DNA from: S5-A14a sp022766365
GTDB taxonomy: Bacteria > Bacillota > Clostridia > Peptostreptococcales > Anaerovoracaceae
Direction: 5' to 3' (one strand)
Assembly (NCBI GenBank): GCA_050313295.1
Contig: JBNPLD010000005.1
DNA: 64,000 nt
Made by a program: the position numbers and the translations under genes. Below, in pieces: positions 53,187 through 61,819 of the stretch. The first letter of the stretch is position 1. The number at the start of each line of letters is the position of its first letter. The notes under the pieces were generated by a model. The model searched no databases. It saw only the letters and a list, made by a program, of their open reading frames with translations, and was not told the DNA's origin.

Positions 53187-54405
53187 GAATAGAGCGCTTA
53201 GGATTCTCGCCGGTGACGGATTCAATAAGGCGGTATCCTCTGTAATAGCAATTATAATCGGTTTATTTTTCGGGCTGATCATCCTGATTGTCGCAAATCC
53301 CGATAAAGCCGGAGAAGGGTTCTTTACAATTCTCGGAGGTGGATTCATGGGAGGAGGACAGGGTATCGGTCAGGTCCTTTACTATGCTACGCCTCTCATA
53401 ATGACAGGTCTTTCTGTGGGCTGTGCGTTTAAGACGGGACTTTTTAACATCGGAGCTTCAGGTCAGTTTATTACCGGAGGGGCTGTGGCCATTTATGTCG
53501 GTGTTTATTGTACAGGGCTTGGCAGTTTTCACTGGATAGTGGCAATATTAGCCGGTGGCCTGGTAGGAGGCTTATGGGGAGCTTTGCCCGGGTTTCTCAA
53601 GGCTTTCTTCAACGTTCATGAGGTAATTGCTACAATAATGATGAATTACATAGGTATGTATGCTGCCAATTATCTGATAAGGTATTATGCCTATGATCCT
53701 AACAGAAACCTTTCGAAAGATGTGGCAACGACTGCTGTCATTCCTAAATGGGGGCTTGATAATGTTTTTTTCACGCAGGTGGGAAATTACAAAGACACAT
53801 CCGCCCTTAACGGAGGATTCATCATTGCAGTTGCCATAGCAATTCTGATGTATATCATTTTTTACAAGACAACTTTCGGGTATGAGTTAATGGCTGTGGG
53901 TAATAATAAAGATGCCAGCAAATACGCCGGAATAAATTCAAAGAAGCAGATAATTCTATCTATGGTAATTGCCGGTACACTTGCCGGAATCGGTGGTGCA
54001 TTGGTGTTCCTGAGCGGACCTTCTGCCAGACACATTACTGTCGTGGATGAGTTGGCTGTAGACGGCTTCAACGGAATGTCGGTTGCCTTGTTGGGACTTT
54101 CAAATCCTATAGGAATAATATTTTCATCTATATTCATCGGTTACCTGGATCAGGGCGGAACCTATCTGCAAAGTCTTGATTACATGCCTGAGATAATTGA
54201 GATTATCGTCGCATGTATCATATATTTCAGTGCATTCTCACTTCTTTTTAGAAAGTTGATGCCGATGATAATCAAGAAATTCGGAAAGTCAGATGTTTTG
54301 GAGGAAAACAAGGTTGACGATACGCTGAAAACTTCATCCGAAACTCCGGTGTCTGTTGGAAATGCAGACGGAGTGCAGAGTGGTCGTGAAGGGGGAGATG
54401 AATAA
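53179..54405 (+). CDS. ABC transporter permease 1, nucleoside/BMP family
   Basis: A 408-residue inner-membrane permease of the YufP type with about ten hydrophobic segments: NKAVSSVIAIIIGLFFGLIILI, ATPLIMTGLSVGCAFKTGLFNIGASGQFITGG, VHEVIATIMMNYIGMY, and GNNKDASKYAGINSKKQI. The hydrophilic tail (DDTLKTSSETPVSVGNADG) is variable. The start at ATG 53179 overlaps the ATPase stop; an upstream in-frame start lies inside the ATPase gene. Confidence 0.92.
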   Translation: MNKNRALRILAGDGFNKAVSSVIAIIIGLFFGLIILIVANPDKAGEGFFTILGGGFMGGGQGIGQVLYYATPLIMTGLSVGCAFKTGLFNIGASGQFITGGAVAIYVGVYCTGLGSFHWIVAILAGGLVGGLWGALPGFLKAFFNVHEVIATIMMNYIGMYAANYLIRYYAYDPNRNLSKDVATTAVIPKWGLDNVFFTQVGNYKDTSALNGGFIIAVAIAILMYIIFYKTTFGYELMAVGNNKDASKYAGINSKKQIILSMVIAGTLAGIGGALVFLSGPSARHITVVDELAVDGFNGMSVALLGLSNPIGIIFSSIFIGYLDQGGTYLQSLDYMPEIIEIIVACIIYFSAFSLLFRKLMPMIIKKFGKSDVLEENKVDDTLKTSSETPVSVGNADGVQSGREGGDE

Positions 54406-55364
54406 TGAATATAGTTTATCTGATAGTTCAACAGACGATGTTTTTTGCAATCCCACTTCTGATTGTAGCTCTTGGAGGTATGTTTACCGAGAGAGGTGGA
54501 GTTACCAACATTGCTCTTGATGGTACTATGATTATGGGGGCGTTCACAAGCATACTGTTCATAAATAATGTTCAGGATCAGATGAGCGGGACAGGACTTC
54601 TTTTGATTGCCTGTCTGATTGCTGCGGCAACCGGAGGAGTGTTTTCTCTGTTGCTGGCATACTCTGCCATTAATATGAAGGCAGATCAGATAATCGGAGG
54701 TACAGCTTTGAATATGTTTGCTCCGGCGTTTTGTGTATTCGGTGCTCGTACTATTCAGTCCCTGGGAGTTCAGCAGATACAGTTTAATAATACATTTAGG
54801 ATAGATAAAGTTCCTGTTCTCGGTGATATTCCTGTTATAGGTCAGTTATTTTTCAGTAACACTTATATAACAACACTCATTGGGATAATTATTTTAATCA
54901 TAGCCATAGTTGTCATATACAAAACACGTTTCGGTCTGAGGTTAAGGGCTTGCGGTGAGCATCCGCAGGCAGCTGACTCAGTGGGCATAAATGTGTACAA
55001 AATGAGATATGCAGGTGTATTCATTTCAGGAATTTTAGGCGGCCTTGGCGGGCTCGTTTTTATAATTCCAACTTCAACGAATTTTGATTCAAATGTTGCC
55101 GGATACGGATTTCTGGCCTTGGCTGTTATGATATTCGGTCAGTGGAAGCCTATAAGAATTGCAGTGGCGGCTGCCTTTTTCGGATTTATGAAGACGATTG
55201 CAGCTGCGTATAACCTGATTCCTTTCCTTGACAATCTGCCGGTAACAAGTGAATTCTACAAGTCGATACCGTTCATAGCAACGCTTATCGTACTTGCTCT
55301 GAGTTCGAAAAAGTCCAGAGCTCCTGCAGCCGTTGCTAAGCCTTATGATAAGGGTGGCAGATAA
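54405..55364 (+). CDS. ABC transporter permease 2, nucleoside/BMP family
   Basis: A 319-residue permease of the YufQ type: FFAIPLLIVALGGMFTERGGVTNIALDGTMIMGAF, KADQIIGGTALNMFAPAF, and RFGLRLRACGEHPQAADSVGINVYKMRYAGVFISG. It pairs with permease 1 as a heterodimer. Start and previous stop share bases (TAATG). Basic end (SSKKSRAPAAVAKPYDKGGR). Confidence 0.92.
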   Translation: MNIVYLIVQQTMFFAIPLLIVALGGMFTERGGVTNIALDGTMIMGAFTSILFINNVQDQMSGTGLLLIACLIAAATGGVFSLLLAYSAINMKADQIIGGTALNMFAPAFCVFGARTIQSLGVQQIQFNNTFRIDKVPVLGDIPVIGQLFFSNTYITTLIGIIILIIAIVVIYKTRFGLRLRACGEHPQAADSVGINVYKMRYAGVFISGILGGLGGLVFIIPTSTNFDSNVAGYGFLALAVMIFGQWKPIRIAVAAAFFGFMKTIAAAYNLIPFLDNLPVTSEFYKSIPFIATLIVLALSSKKSRAPAAVAKPYDKGGR

Positions 55365-55466
55365 TTCATACGATTTGGCCCTTAAAATTATTGAAGGCAT
55401 GCAGGTATATAGCTTACAGTGCCAAGCGGGGTCAGATAAGCGCATAGAATATATGGGAATTTTAAT

Positions 55467-56399
55467 ATGTCAGTTAAAGATTTGTATGAAATTGTAGAGG
55501 GAATTAGAGATTTTGAGCTTCATGGGGAATCATCTCCTCGTGAAGCTTTTCCATACACTGAAGAAGTGAATGGGAAATTGACATCATTTGAGTTTGAAAA
55601 CGCTACATATGGCAATGTATTTTGTTGTGAGAATCTTGACCTGATGATTGATCTGGTTGAAAAAGGATATGAGGAAAGGTTTCAGATGATTTATCTTGAT
55701 CCCCCTTTCTACTCCAAAGCGAAGTATTTCTTGAGGCGCAAAGATGGCAGCAGGGAGGAGGCATACAGTGACCTGTGGCCTGAGGGATTTAAAGAGTATC
55801 TTAAAATGATTGCTGAGAGGCTTGTGATTACACGACGGCTATTGTCTGAAGATGGTCTGATTTGGGTGCACTTGGATTATAGAGCCGTTCACTATGTGAA
55901 AGTTATTATGGATGAAATTTTCGGACATAGAAATTTTGTCAACGAAATAATTTGGGGATACAGGTCGGGAGGTGCCGGTAGTCGTAGGTTTGCACGGAAG
56001 CACGACAGTATTTTGGTGTATGGGAAAAGCGAAAATTACAAATTTTCCCCCCAAAAGGAGAAGTCATATAACAGGGGATTTGCTCCGTACAAGTTTAAGG
56101 GAGTCGAGGAATTCAGAGATGAGAAGGGGTGGTACACTCTTGTTAATATGCGAGACGTTTGGGATATTCCCATGGTTGGCAGGACATCGGCCGAACGCAC
56201 AGGTTATGCGACTCAAAAACCTGAGGAGCTTCTCAGGCGAGCTGTGGCAGCATCTACAGAGAAGGATGATCTGTGTGGAGATTTTTTTGCAGGATCAGGG
56301 ACTCTGGGTGCTGTTTGCAAATCTATGGGTAGGAACTTTGTGCTTTGTGATGAGCAGGAAGAGGCATATAAAATAATGTGCAGGCGTTTATCAGATTAA
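55467..56399 (+). CDS. Solitary site-specific DNA methyltransferase (beta-class)
   Basis: A 310-residue adenine- or cytosine-N4 DNA methyltransferase with motif order IV then I: catalytic MIYLDPPFYSKAKYF (DPPF) near residue 75, then ...ATQKPEELLRRAVAAST and DFFAGSGTLGAVCKSMGRNFVLCDE (SAM-binding FxGxG) near the C-terminus. The middle (EIIWGYRSGGAGSRRFARKHDSILVYGK) matches type III Mod-like enzymes. No restriction gene is nearby, so it is probably an orphan enzyme. Target unknown. Confidence 0.88.
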   Translation: MSVKDLYEIVEGIRDFELHGESSPREAFPYTEEVNGKLTSFEFENATYGNVFCCENLDLMIDLVEKGYEERFQMIYLDPPFYSKAKYFLRRKDGSREEAYSDLWPEGFKEYLKMIAERLVITRRLLSEDGLIWVHLDYRAVHYVKVIMDEIFGHRNFVNEIIWGYRSGGAGSRRFARKHDSILVYGKSENYKFSPQKEKSYNRGFAPYKFKGVEEFRDEKGWYTLVNMRDVWDIPMVGRTSAERTGYATQKPEELLRRAVAASTEKDDLCGDFFAGSGTLGAVCKSMGRNFVLCDEQEEAYKIMCRRLSD

Positions 56400-56628
56400 G
56401 TTGATGCGTGGCGCAGGCATATCAGGAAGCATGATAATAGCTGTGGGATAGGATCGGTTCATTTTGAATATAATTCATAATTTAAGCATGTGAGTGATGG
56501 AGCAATAAGGAAATGGTGCAATAAGGGAGACGTAATTCATGAGGACATCTGCACAGCACACCTATATTTTCAAGAGATGGATATAGGGAAAGAGTTCTTA
56601 TGAAGGCTTTTGATGTTATAAATTTCAT

Positions 56629-56657
56629 TTGACCTGAAATTAAATTGAGAGTATAAT
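56629..56657 (+). promoter_or_regulatory. Promoter of tRNA-Arg
   Basis: TTGACC (56629-56634), 17-bp spacer, TATAAT (56652-56657). The tRNA starts 18 bases after the -10. The 275 bp between the methyltransferase and the tRNA hold nothing else recognisable. Confidence 0.85.
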
Positions 56658-56674
56658 ATTAAATACGACCACGG

Positions 56675-56751
56675 GGGGTATTAGCTCAACTGGATAGAGT
56701 AGCGGTCTTCGAATCCGTTGGTTGGGGGTTCGAGTCCCTCATGCCCTACCA
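56675..56751 (+). tRNA. tRNA-Arg (anticodon UCG)
   Basis: A 77-nt cloverleaf: acceptor GGGGTAT with ATGCCCT, D arm GCTC...GAGT, anticodon arm GCGGT-CTTCGAA-TCCGT with anticodon TCG, variable TGGTT, T arm GGGGG-TTCGAGT-CCCTC, discriminator A and encoded CCA. The anticodon stem has a U-U at its inner pair (31-39), and the outer pair is G-U. It reads CGA and perhaps other CGN codons. Confidence 0.85.
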
Positions 56752-56762
56752 ATGAAAATATA

Positions 56763-56796
56763 TCCGAACTCTTAACGAGGGTTCGGGTATTTTTTG
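56763..56796 (+). terminator. Terminator of tRNA-Arg
   Basis: Stem CCGAACTCT (56764-56772) with AGGGTTCGG (56778-56786), then a T-rich run. Confidence 0.8.
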
Positions 56797-56799
56797 TTG

Positions 56800-56948
56800 T
56801 GTTGTACAGTATTGCGATTTCAGTTTCACCGTCGGCCGTATCATGTAAATATATGGAGTGTACAAGTGTATCGATGATTTGCTTTTGATACTTTGTATCT
56901 TCCGGATTTACCGGATCTACACTTTTGAAAGAGTAAAGCCGGGGAAGA
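56800..56948 (-). pseudogene. C-terminal fragment of a serine recombinase
   Basis: Read on the minus strand, a start-less frame gives YSFKSVDPVNPEDTKYQKQ followed by IIDTLVHSIYLHDTADGETE and IAILYNTT. This is the usual C-terminal pattern of large serine recombinases (NPEDxxYQKxLIDTFVxSIYxYDD...IxYN). It continues open toward the tRNA. The rest of the gene is missing. It suggests an element once sat beside this tRNA and was largely lost. Confidence 0.6.
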
Positions 56949-56967
56949 TTAAGTTTTCCTCGGCTTT
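56934..56967 (-). terminator. Hairpin after the L,D-transpeptidase gene
   Basis: AAAGCCG and CGGCTTT arms with an extended GA-rich/TC-rich inner stem; on the minus strand it stands 9 bp after the L,D-transpeptidase stop. It lacks a strong T run. Confidence 0.5.
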
Positions 56968-56975
56968 CTGCTTCT

Positions 56976-57653
56976 CTATATAACTTTTACGGGGGTTCCG
57001 ACGGGTATGTTTTCAAAAATCCATTTGGAATCCGATACACTCATTCTTACGCAACCGTGAGATGCAGGCTCTCCGAGCTTAACAGCCTCATTGGGGATAT
57101 AATTCCCGGAGTGGTCAGTCGGTACACTGTGAAAAAGATAGATACCGTGATCCTTGAAGGATACCCAGTAGTTGGCTCCTTCTTGAAATTCTGCAGCAAA
57201 GAAGGACTCTCCGCGTTCAGACTCAATTTTGAATTCACCCTTAGGGGTTTCGGATTCTCCGTCGAAGATGCCTGTGGAAACTACAAAACTTGTTAAATTC
57301 TTTTCACCATCTCGTATATATGTAAGCTGTTTGTCTGTGTCAACAAGAATATTTAGGTTAGCTACCTTGGACAAATCCGGATATTTTCCGGTGGGTTCTT
57401 TCCAGAAATCAGGATTTTGCTTTCTTAACTTTTCAGCAATGGCTTTTCCGGTTTCTGCATTTGATTCTCTGTCTGTGCCTGACCCGCTCGGCAGGCTCTT
57501 ATCTGAACTTGTCCCCAAACTGTCATTAGAACTGCTTTTATTATTTGACCGAGATTTTAAATCTATATTCTCAACCGCAAGTATTGCCAATGCCAATATG
57601 ATTATAGCCGCGATTAGAGCCGATATAATTGTAGTATTAAATATCTTTTTCAA
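56976..57653 (-). CDS. L,D-transpeptidase (YkuD domain) with N-terminal membrane anchor
   Basis: Exported or membrane-anchored cell-wall cross-linking enzyme. N-terminal segment TTIISALIAAIIILALAILAV (about 8-28), a Ser/Asn/Gly-rich linker (about 35-65), then the YkuD domain with LNILVDTDKQLTYIRDGEK, TPKGEFKI, the HGIYLFHS histidine and the catalytic SHGCVRM near residue 205. 225 residues. The frame begins at TTG 57653, with GGGGGGAA 9 bases upstream. Its promoter is the minus-strand site at 57744-57772. Confidence 0.9.
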   Translation of the reverse strand: MKKIFNTTIISALIAAIIILALAILAVENIDLKSRSNNKSSSNDSLGTSSDKSLPSGSGTDRESNAETGKAIAEKLRKQNPDFWKEPTGKYPDLSKVANLNILVDTDKQLTYIRDGEKNLTSFVVSTGIFDGESETPKGEFKIESERGESFFAAEFQEGANYWVSFKDHGIYLFHSVPTDHSGNYIPNEAVKLGEPASHGCVRMSVSDSKWIFENIPVGTPVKVI

Positions 57654-57658
57654 ATGTG

Positions 57659-57686
57659 TGTTCCCCCCAGGTATGATAGAGATTAT
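57659..57686 (-). repeat. Direct repeat copy 1 upstream of the L,D-transpeptidase
   Basis: 28 bp, 27 of them identical to 57721-57748, at exactly 62 bp. It contains the ribosome site of the L,D-transpeptidase gene (minus strand). Confidence 0.9.
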
Positions 57687-57720
57687 GTGATAAGCCGGAG
57701 AAAGGTAAAGCCACTAAGGG

Positions 57721-57748
57721 TGTTCCCCCTAGGTATGATAGAGATTAT
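57721..57748 (-). repeat. Direct repeat copy 2 upstream of the L,D-transpeptidase
   Basis: Second copy; its distal edge overlaps the minus-strand -10 element. The duplication has put an additional ribosome-site-like G run in the leader. Confidence 0.9.
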
Positions 57749-57772
57749 ACCACGATAATTCTAGTTAAGCAA
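57744..57772 (-). promoter_or_regulatory. Promoter of the L,D-transpeptidase gene
   Basis: On the minus strand TTGCTT, 17-bp spacer, TATAAT, with TG one base before the -10 (extended). It gives a leader of about 90 nt. Confidence 0.7.
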
Positions 57773-57812
57773 AAAAGTTTCCCGTGAAAATCAAAATATT
57801 TCTGAAAATCGG

Positions 57813-57841
57813 TTGACATCTACGGGTAATAGTAGTACCAT
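57813..57841 (+). promoter_or_regulatory. Heat-shock operon promoter
   Basis: A perfect TTGACA (57813-57818) with a 17-bp spacer to TACCAT (57836-57841), next to an AT-rich run. It lies right before the CIRCE operator. Confidence 0.7.
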
Positions 57842-57851
57842 ATATATATGG

Positions 57852-57878
57852 TTAGCACTCCAAGACGGTGAGTGCTAA
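57852..57878 (+). promoter_or_regulatory. CIRCE operator
   Basis: TTAGCACTC-N9-GAGTGCTAA, a perfect match to the HrcA-binding consensus. It is just downstream of the promoter and 97 bp before hrcA, so HrcA represses its own operon. Confidence 0.97.
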
Positions 57879-57975
57879 CAAATAGATAACCGGATGATAC
57901 GAAGTCGATGTAATCCTTACATATGATTATATATAATCTAAAAGGATTGATACAATTTCTAAGGGAGGAGGGAGC

Positions 57976-59040
57976 ATGGAATTAACAGAACGTAAACTTA
58001 AAATTTTACAGGCTATTATCAGCGATTACATTTCCACAGCAGAACCGGTTGGTTCAAGGACACTTTCAAAGAAGTATCAGCTTGGAATAAGTCCTGCAAC
58101 TATAAGAAATGAGATGAGCGACCTGGAAGATTTAGGCTTTCTCACCCATCCTCATACTTCGGCAGGAAGGGTTCCTTCGGATAAGGCGTATAGACTTTAT
58201 GTGAACGAACTGATGGGAAATGCTGAGATTACACCAGCGGAAAAACAGATAATTGAAAATCAACTCAGAGCAGATGTGAATGAACTCGATAAGGTCATCA
58301 AAAATGCTGCAAGGTTGCTTTCAAATATCACCAATCTGGCAAGTTTTGTAATGACTCCCAGTCAGGAAGAGAATCGTTTGGACTTTGTCAAATTTCTTCC
58401 GGTAGATCACAATACTGTTGTGCTCATGATAGTAGCCGAGAATGGTAAAATTTCAAATACTACTCTTCGATTGAACGTAGAGTACACCGACGAAGCGCTG
58501 GGTGTTTTGTCGAAGAACATAACCTATAGATTTAAAGGGAAGACTCTCAGCGAGTTGGTTAGGCAGAACATCATTGAGACTTTTCAAAGCGATTTGACCG
58601 CAATGAATAAGTTGGAGGAGTTCATTATGCCGGACTTCATGAGGACGCTTGAGGAGATGTTAGATGTGAATCTGTATCTCGACGGCCTTTCGAATATTTT
58701 TGATTTGCCGGAGTATAGCAATATAGCCAGTGCAAGACAGTTTTTGAGGATCTTTGATGATAAGGATAGGCTGAGGAGAACGATTTTAAATAGAGATGAC
58801 GGAGTTGTTGTGACAATCGGTGATGAAAATAAGGACGAAGAGCTGCAAGATTATTCCCTGATTACAGCGACTTATAGCGTCGATGGACAAACTGTAGGTA
58901 AGATAGGAGTTATCGGTCCTACAAGAATGAGATATGGGGAAATAACCTCAATCGTTAAATATCTGACCGATAATTTGAATGACACATTCAGCCTGGACAG
59001 CTGGAAAGGAGAAGAAGTTGACGAAGACAAACACATATGA
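57976..59040 (+). CDS. hrcA: Heat-inducible transcription repressor HrcA
   Basis: Binds CIRCE and represses the chaperone operon until heat stress. It has the N-terminal winged helix (TERKLKILQAIISDYISTAEPVGSRTLSKKYQLGISPATIRNEMSDLEDLGFL), the HTSAGRVPSDKAYRLYV block, and the C-terminal GAF-like part (VIGPTRMRYGEITSIVKYL). 354 residues. GGGAGGAGGG precedes the ATG. It heads hrcA-grpE-dnaK-dnaJ. Confidence 0.97.
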   Translation: MELTERKLKILQAIISDYISTAEPVGSRTLSKKYQLGISPATIRNEMSDLEDLGFLTHPHTSAGRVPSDKAYRLYVNELMGNAEITPAEKQIIENQLRADVNELDKVIKNAARLLSNITNLASFVMTPSQEENRLDFVKFLPVDHNTVVLMIVAENGKISNTTLRLNVEYTDEALGVLSKNITYRFKGKTLSELVRQNIIETFQSDLTAMNKLEEFIMPDFMRTLEEMLDVNLYLDGLSNIFDLPEYSNIASARQFLRIFDDKDRLRRTILNRDDGVVVTIGDENKDEELQDYSLITATYSVDGQTVGKIGVIGPTRMRYGEITSIVKYLTDNLNDTFSLDSWKGEEVDEDKHI

Positions 59041-59068
59041 GGAAGATCTTAAGAATACGGGAGACTCT

Positions 59069-59710
59069 ATGAATGAGAAAGTGCCCGGCGAGAACGTGAC
59101 AGGGATGTCGGGAGCTCGGGAATGTAATGGAGACCGGGATTGCGGTACGAGAACCGATAAGAATCCAAATGATATGGCCTCAGGAGAGACTGTTAATACG
59201 GATTCTTCAAGAACTGATGGTAATGAAACGAAGAATTCATCATCCGGTTCGGAAGTCGAAGCAGATGAAAATGATAAAAATAAAGACGATGTTGAGAGAA
59301 CAGAGGATGCTGAGACCAGATTTTTGAGGCTTATGGCTGATTTTCAGAATTTTAAGAAGAGAGCTGAAAAGGAGAAGTTCGATATTTATGCAAGGGCAAA
59401 TGAGAGTCTGATGTTGAGTCTTCTGACGGTAATCGACAATTTCGAAAGAGCCCTTGACCATGAAAGCAAGGATGAGAAATATGCGGAGGGAATGCACCTT
59501 ATCTTCAAGCAGCTTATGGACGCTTTAAAGGCCGCCGGTCTTGAGGAAATCAAGGCTGAGAACGAGCACTTTGATCCGAACATTCATAATGCTGTAATGA
59601 CCTGTGACAGCCACCAGCATGAAAGTGGAAAAGTCGTTGAAGTAATGCAGAAAGGTTACACACTTAACGGTAAGCTGCTCAGAGCATCTATGGTTAAGGT
59701 AAATAATTGA
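59069..59710 (+). CDS. grpE: Nucleotide exchange factor GrpE
   Basis: Releases ADP from DnaK. The first 80 residues or so are acidic and low-complexity, then a coiled coil and the conserved core: RFLRLMADFQNFKKRAEKEKFDIYARANESL, VIDNFERALDH, and FDPNIHNAVMTCDSHQHESGKVVEVMQKGYTLNGKLLRASMVKV. The start at ATG 59069 has CGGGAG upstream and lies 28 bp after the hrcA stop; a longer frame would overlap hrcA. 213 residues. Confidence 0.95.
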   Translation: MNEKVPGENVTGMSGARECNGDRDCGTRTDKNPNDMASGETVNTDSSRTDGNETKNSSSGSEVEADENDKNKDDVERTEDAETRFLRLMADFQNFKKRAEKEKFDIYARANESLMLSLLTVIDNFERALDHESKDEKYAEGMHLIFKQLMDALKAAGLEEIKAENEHFDPNIHNAVMTCDSHQHESGKVVEVMQKGYTLNGKLLRASMVKVNN

Positions 59711-59843
59711 AATAGACCGATAGTTGATAAGTGCTGAAAATAGTTAAATGCTGAAAATACAGTAAACTGTTCAGCTTGTAATAAATAAAATTGAAAGAGA
59801 AATTAACAGATTCAAACAGAGAATACTTAAGGAGGGAAAGAAT

Positions 59844-61739
59844 ATGGCAAAGGTAATAGGAATTGACTTGGGAACAACCAACAGTGTAGTTTCCGTAATG
59901 GAAGGGGGAGACCCTACAGTTATAGCTAACGCAGAAGGTAACAGAACAACACCTTCAATTGTAGCATTTGCGAAAAATGGTGAAAGGCTTGTTGGAGAAA
60001 CTGCCAAGAGACAGGCGGTTACAAATCCGGACAGAACAATTGCATCAATTAAGAGATACATGGGCTCCGACCACAAAGTCGAGATTGACGGCAAAACCTA
60101 TACACCTCAGGATATATCTGCAATGATACTTGCAAAGCTTAAAGCTGATGCAGAAAGTTATCTCGGAGAAAAGGTTACAGAGGCGGTAATAACAGTTCCT
60201 GCGTACTTTTCAGACGCACAGAAACAGGCGACTAAAGATGCCGGAAAGATAGCGGGTCTTGATGTTAAGAGAATTATCAACGAACCTACTGCAGCTTCTC
60301 TTGCCTATGGTCTTGAAAAAGAGTCAGGTTCGCACAAGATATTGGTTTATGACTTGGGTGGCGGTACATTCGATGTGTCCATTCTTGAACTTGGCGACGG
60401 AGTATTTGAAGTTTTGGCTACAAACGGTGATACTAAACTGGGTGGAGATGACTTTGATAATGCTGTTCTTGATTTCCTGGCAGAAAGCTTTGCTAAGGAG
60501 CACGGTGTAGATCTTAAGAAAGACAAGATGAGCCTTCAGAGACTGAAAGAAGCAGCTGAAAAGGCTAAGAAGGAGCTTTCAAGTGCTCAGACAACTAATA
60601 TCAATCTGCCTTTCATAACAGTTACAAGTGATGGACCTCTGCATCTTAATATGGATCTCACAAGAGCAAAATTTGATCAACTGACTGCTGACCTTGTAAA
60701 GAGAACTATTGAGCCTATGAAGAAGGCCATGAAGGATGCAGGAGTAAGCAACAGTGATATCGATAAGGTAATTCTGGTTGGCGGATCAACAAGAATTCCG
60801 GCTGTTCAGGAAGAAGTCAAAAAAGTTACAGGAAAGGATCCGTTTAAGGGAATCAATCCTGATGAGTGTGTTGCCATAGGAGCGGCCATTCAGGCAGGAG
60901 TCCTTACAGGAGAGGTTCATGATGTACTTCTTCTCGACGTAACACCACTTTCACTTTCTATTGAAACTCTAGGTGGAGTGGCCACTAAACTTATAGAGAG
61001 AAATACGACCATTCCAACTAAGAAGAGTCAGATTTTCTCAACTGCTGCTGATAATCAGACGGCTGTAGACATTCATGTTCTTCAAGGTGAAAGAGAAATG
61101 GCTGCCGGAAACATTACACTCGGCCGATTCCAACTTACAGGTATTGCACCTGCTCCAAGGGGAGTCCCACAGATAGAAGTAACCTTCGATATTGATGCTA
61201 ATGGTATTGTAAACGTTAGTGCAAAGGATAAGGGGACAGGTAAAGAGCAGAACATCACAATCACATCTTCTACCAAGCTTTCAGAGGAAGAAATCGAGGC
61301 AAAGGTAAGAGAAGCCGAGCAGTATGCTGAGGAAGACAAAAAGAGAAAAGAAGAGATTGAGATAAGGAATAAGGCTGAAGCTCTGGTGTATGATACAGAG
61401 AAATCCTTGAAAGATCTTGAAGGAAAGCTGTCCGACTCTGAAAAATCAGAGGTGGAAACTGCTAAGGATGATCTTAAGAAGGCAATCGAAGATGGTAACA
61501 TCGATGAGATTAAAGATAAGACCGACAAGCTGACTGAGAAGTTCCATATAATCTCCACTAAGCTTTATGAGCAGGCTCAGGCTGAAGGAGCAGCAGGTGC
61601 TCAGGGAGCAGCCGGAGCAGGTCCTGATATGGGAGCAGCCGGATTTGGAGGTGCTTCTCAGACTGGAGGAAATTCATCTCAATCAGAGGGAGATAATGTT
61701 GTTGATGCGGACTACGAAGTGGTTGACGATAACAAATAA
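59844..61739 (+). CDS. dnaK: Chaperone DnaK (Hsp70)
   Basis: ATP-driven chaperone. The ATPase domain has IGIDLGTTNSVVSVMEGG, VYDLGGGTFDVSIL and ILVGGSTRIPAVQEEV; the substrate-binding domain has LLLDVTPLSLSIETLGGV. As in Gram-positive DnaK, the region near residues 70-90 (RYMGSDHKVEIDGKTYTPQ) lacks the segment of the Gram-negative form. Gly/Ala/Gln-rich C-terminus ending DADYEVVDDNK. 631 residues. GGAGGG precedes the ATG. Confidence 0.98.
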   Translation: MAKVIGIDLGTTNSVVSVMEGGDPTVIANAEGNRTTPSIVAFAKNGERLVGETAKRQAVTNPDRTIASIKRYMGSDHKVEIDGKTYTPQDISAMILAKLKADAESYLGEKVTEAVITVPAYFSDAQKQATKDAGKIAGLDVKRIINEPTAASLAYGLEKESGSHKILVYDLGGGTFDVSILELGDGVFEVLATNGDTKLGGDDFDNAVLDFLAESFAKEHGVDLKKDKMSLQRLKEAAEKAKKELSSAQTTNINLPFITVTSDGPLHLNMDLTRAKFDQLTADLVKRTIEPMKKAMKDAGVSNSDIDKVILVGGSTRIPAVQEEVKKVTGKDPFKGINPDECVAIGAAIQAGVLTGEVHDVLLLDVTPLSLSIETLGGVATKLIERNTTIPTKKSQIFSTAADNQTAVDIHVLQGEREMAAGNITLGRFQLTGIAPAPRGVPQIEVTFDIDANGIVNVSAKDKGTGKEQNITITSSTKLSEEEIEAKVREAEQYAEEDKKRKEEIEIRNKAEALVYDTEKSLKDLEGKLSDSEKSEVETAKDDLKKAIEDGNIDEIKDKTDKLTEKFHIISTKLYEQAQAEGAAGAQGAAGAGPDMGAAGFGGASQTGGNSSQSEGDNVVDADYEVVDDNK

Positions 61740-61775
61740 TATAAGCAAGAAGTTGACAATTAATTAGGATTTGAG

Positions 61776-61796
61776 GGCGACCACAGAGTGGTCGCC
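61776..61796 (+). terminator. Hairpin between dnaK and dnaJ
   Basis: A perfect 9-bp stem GGCGACCAC/GTGGTCGCC with loop AGA and no T run. More likely a partial attenuator or mRNA-processing/stability hairpin than a full stop, since dnaJ follows 24 bp later. Confidence 0.55.
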
Positions 61797-61819
61797 ATAT
61801 TCCATGAGAAAGAGGAATT

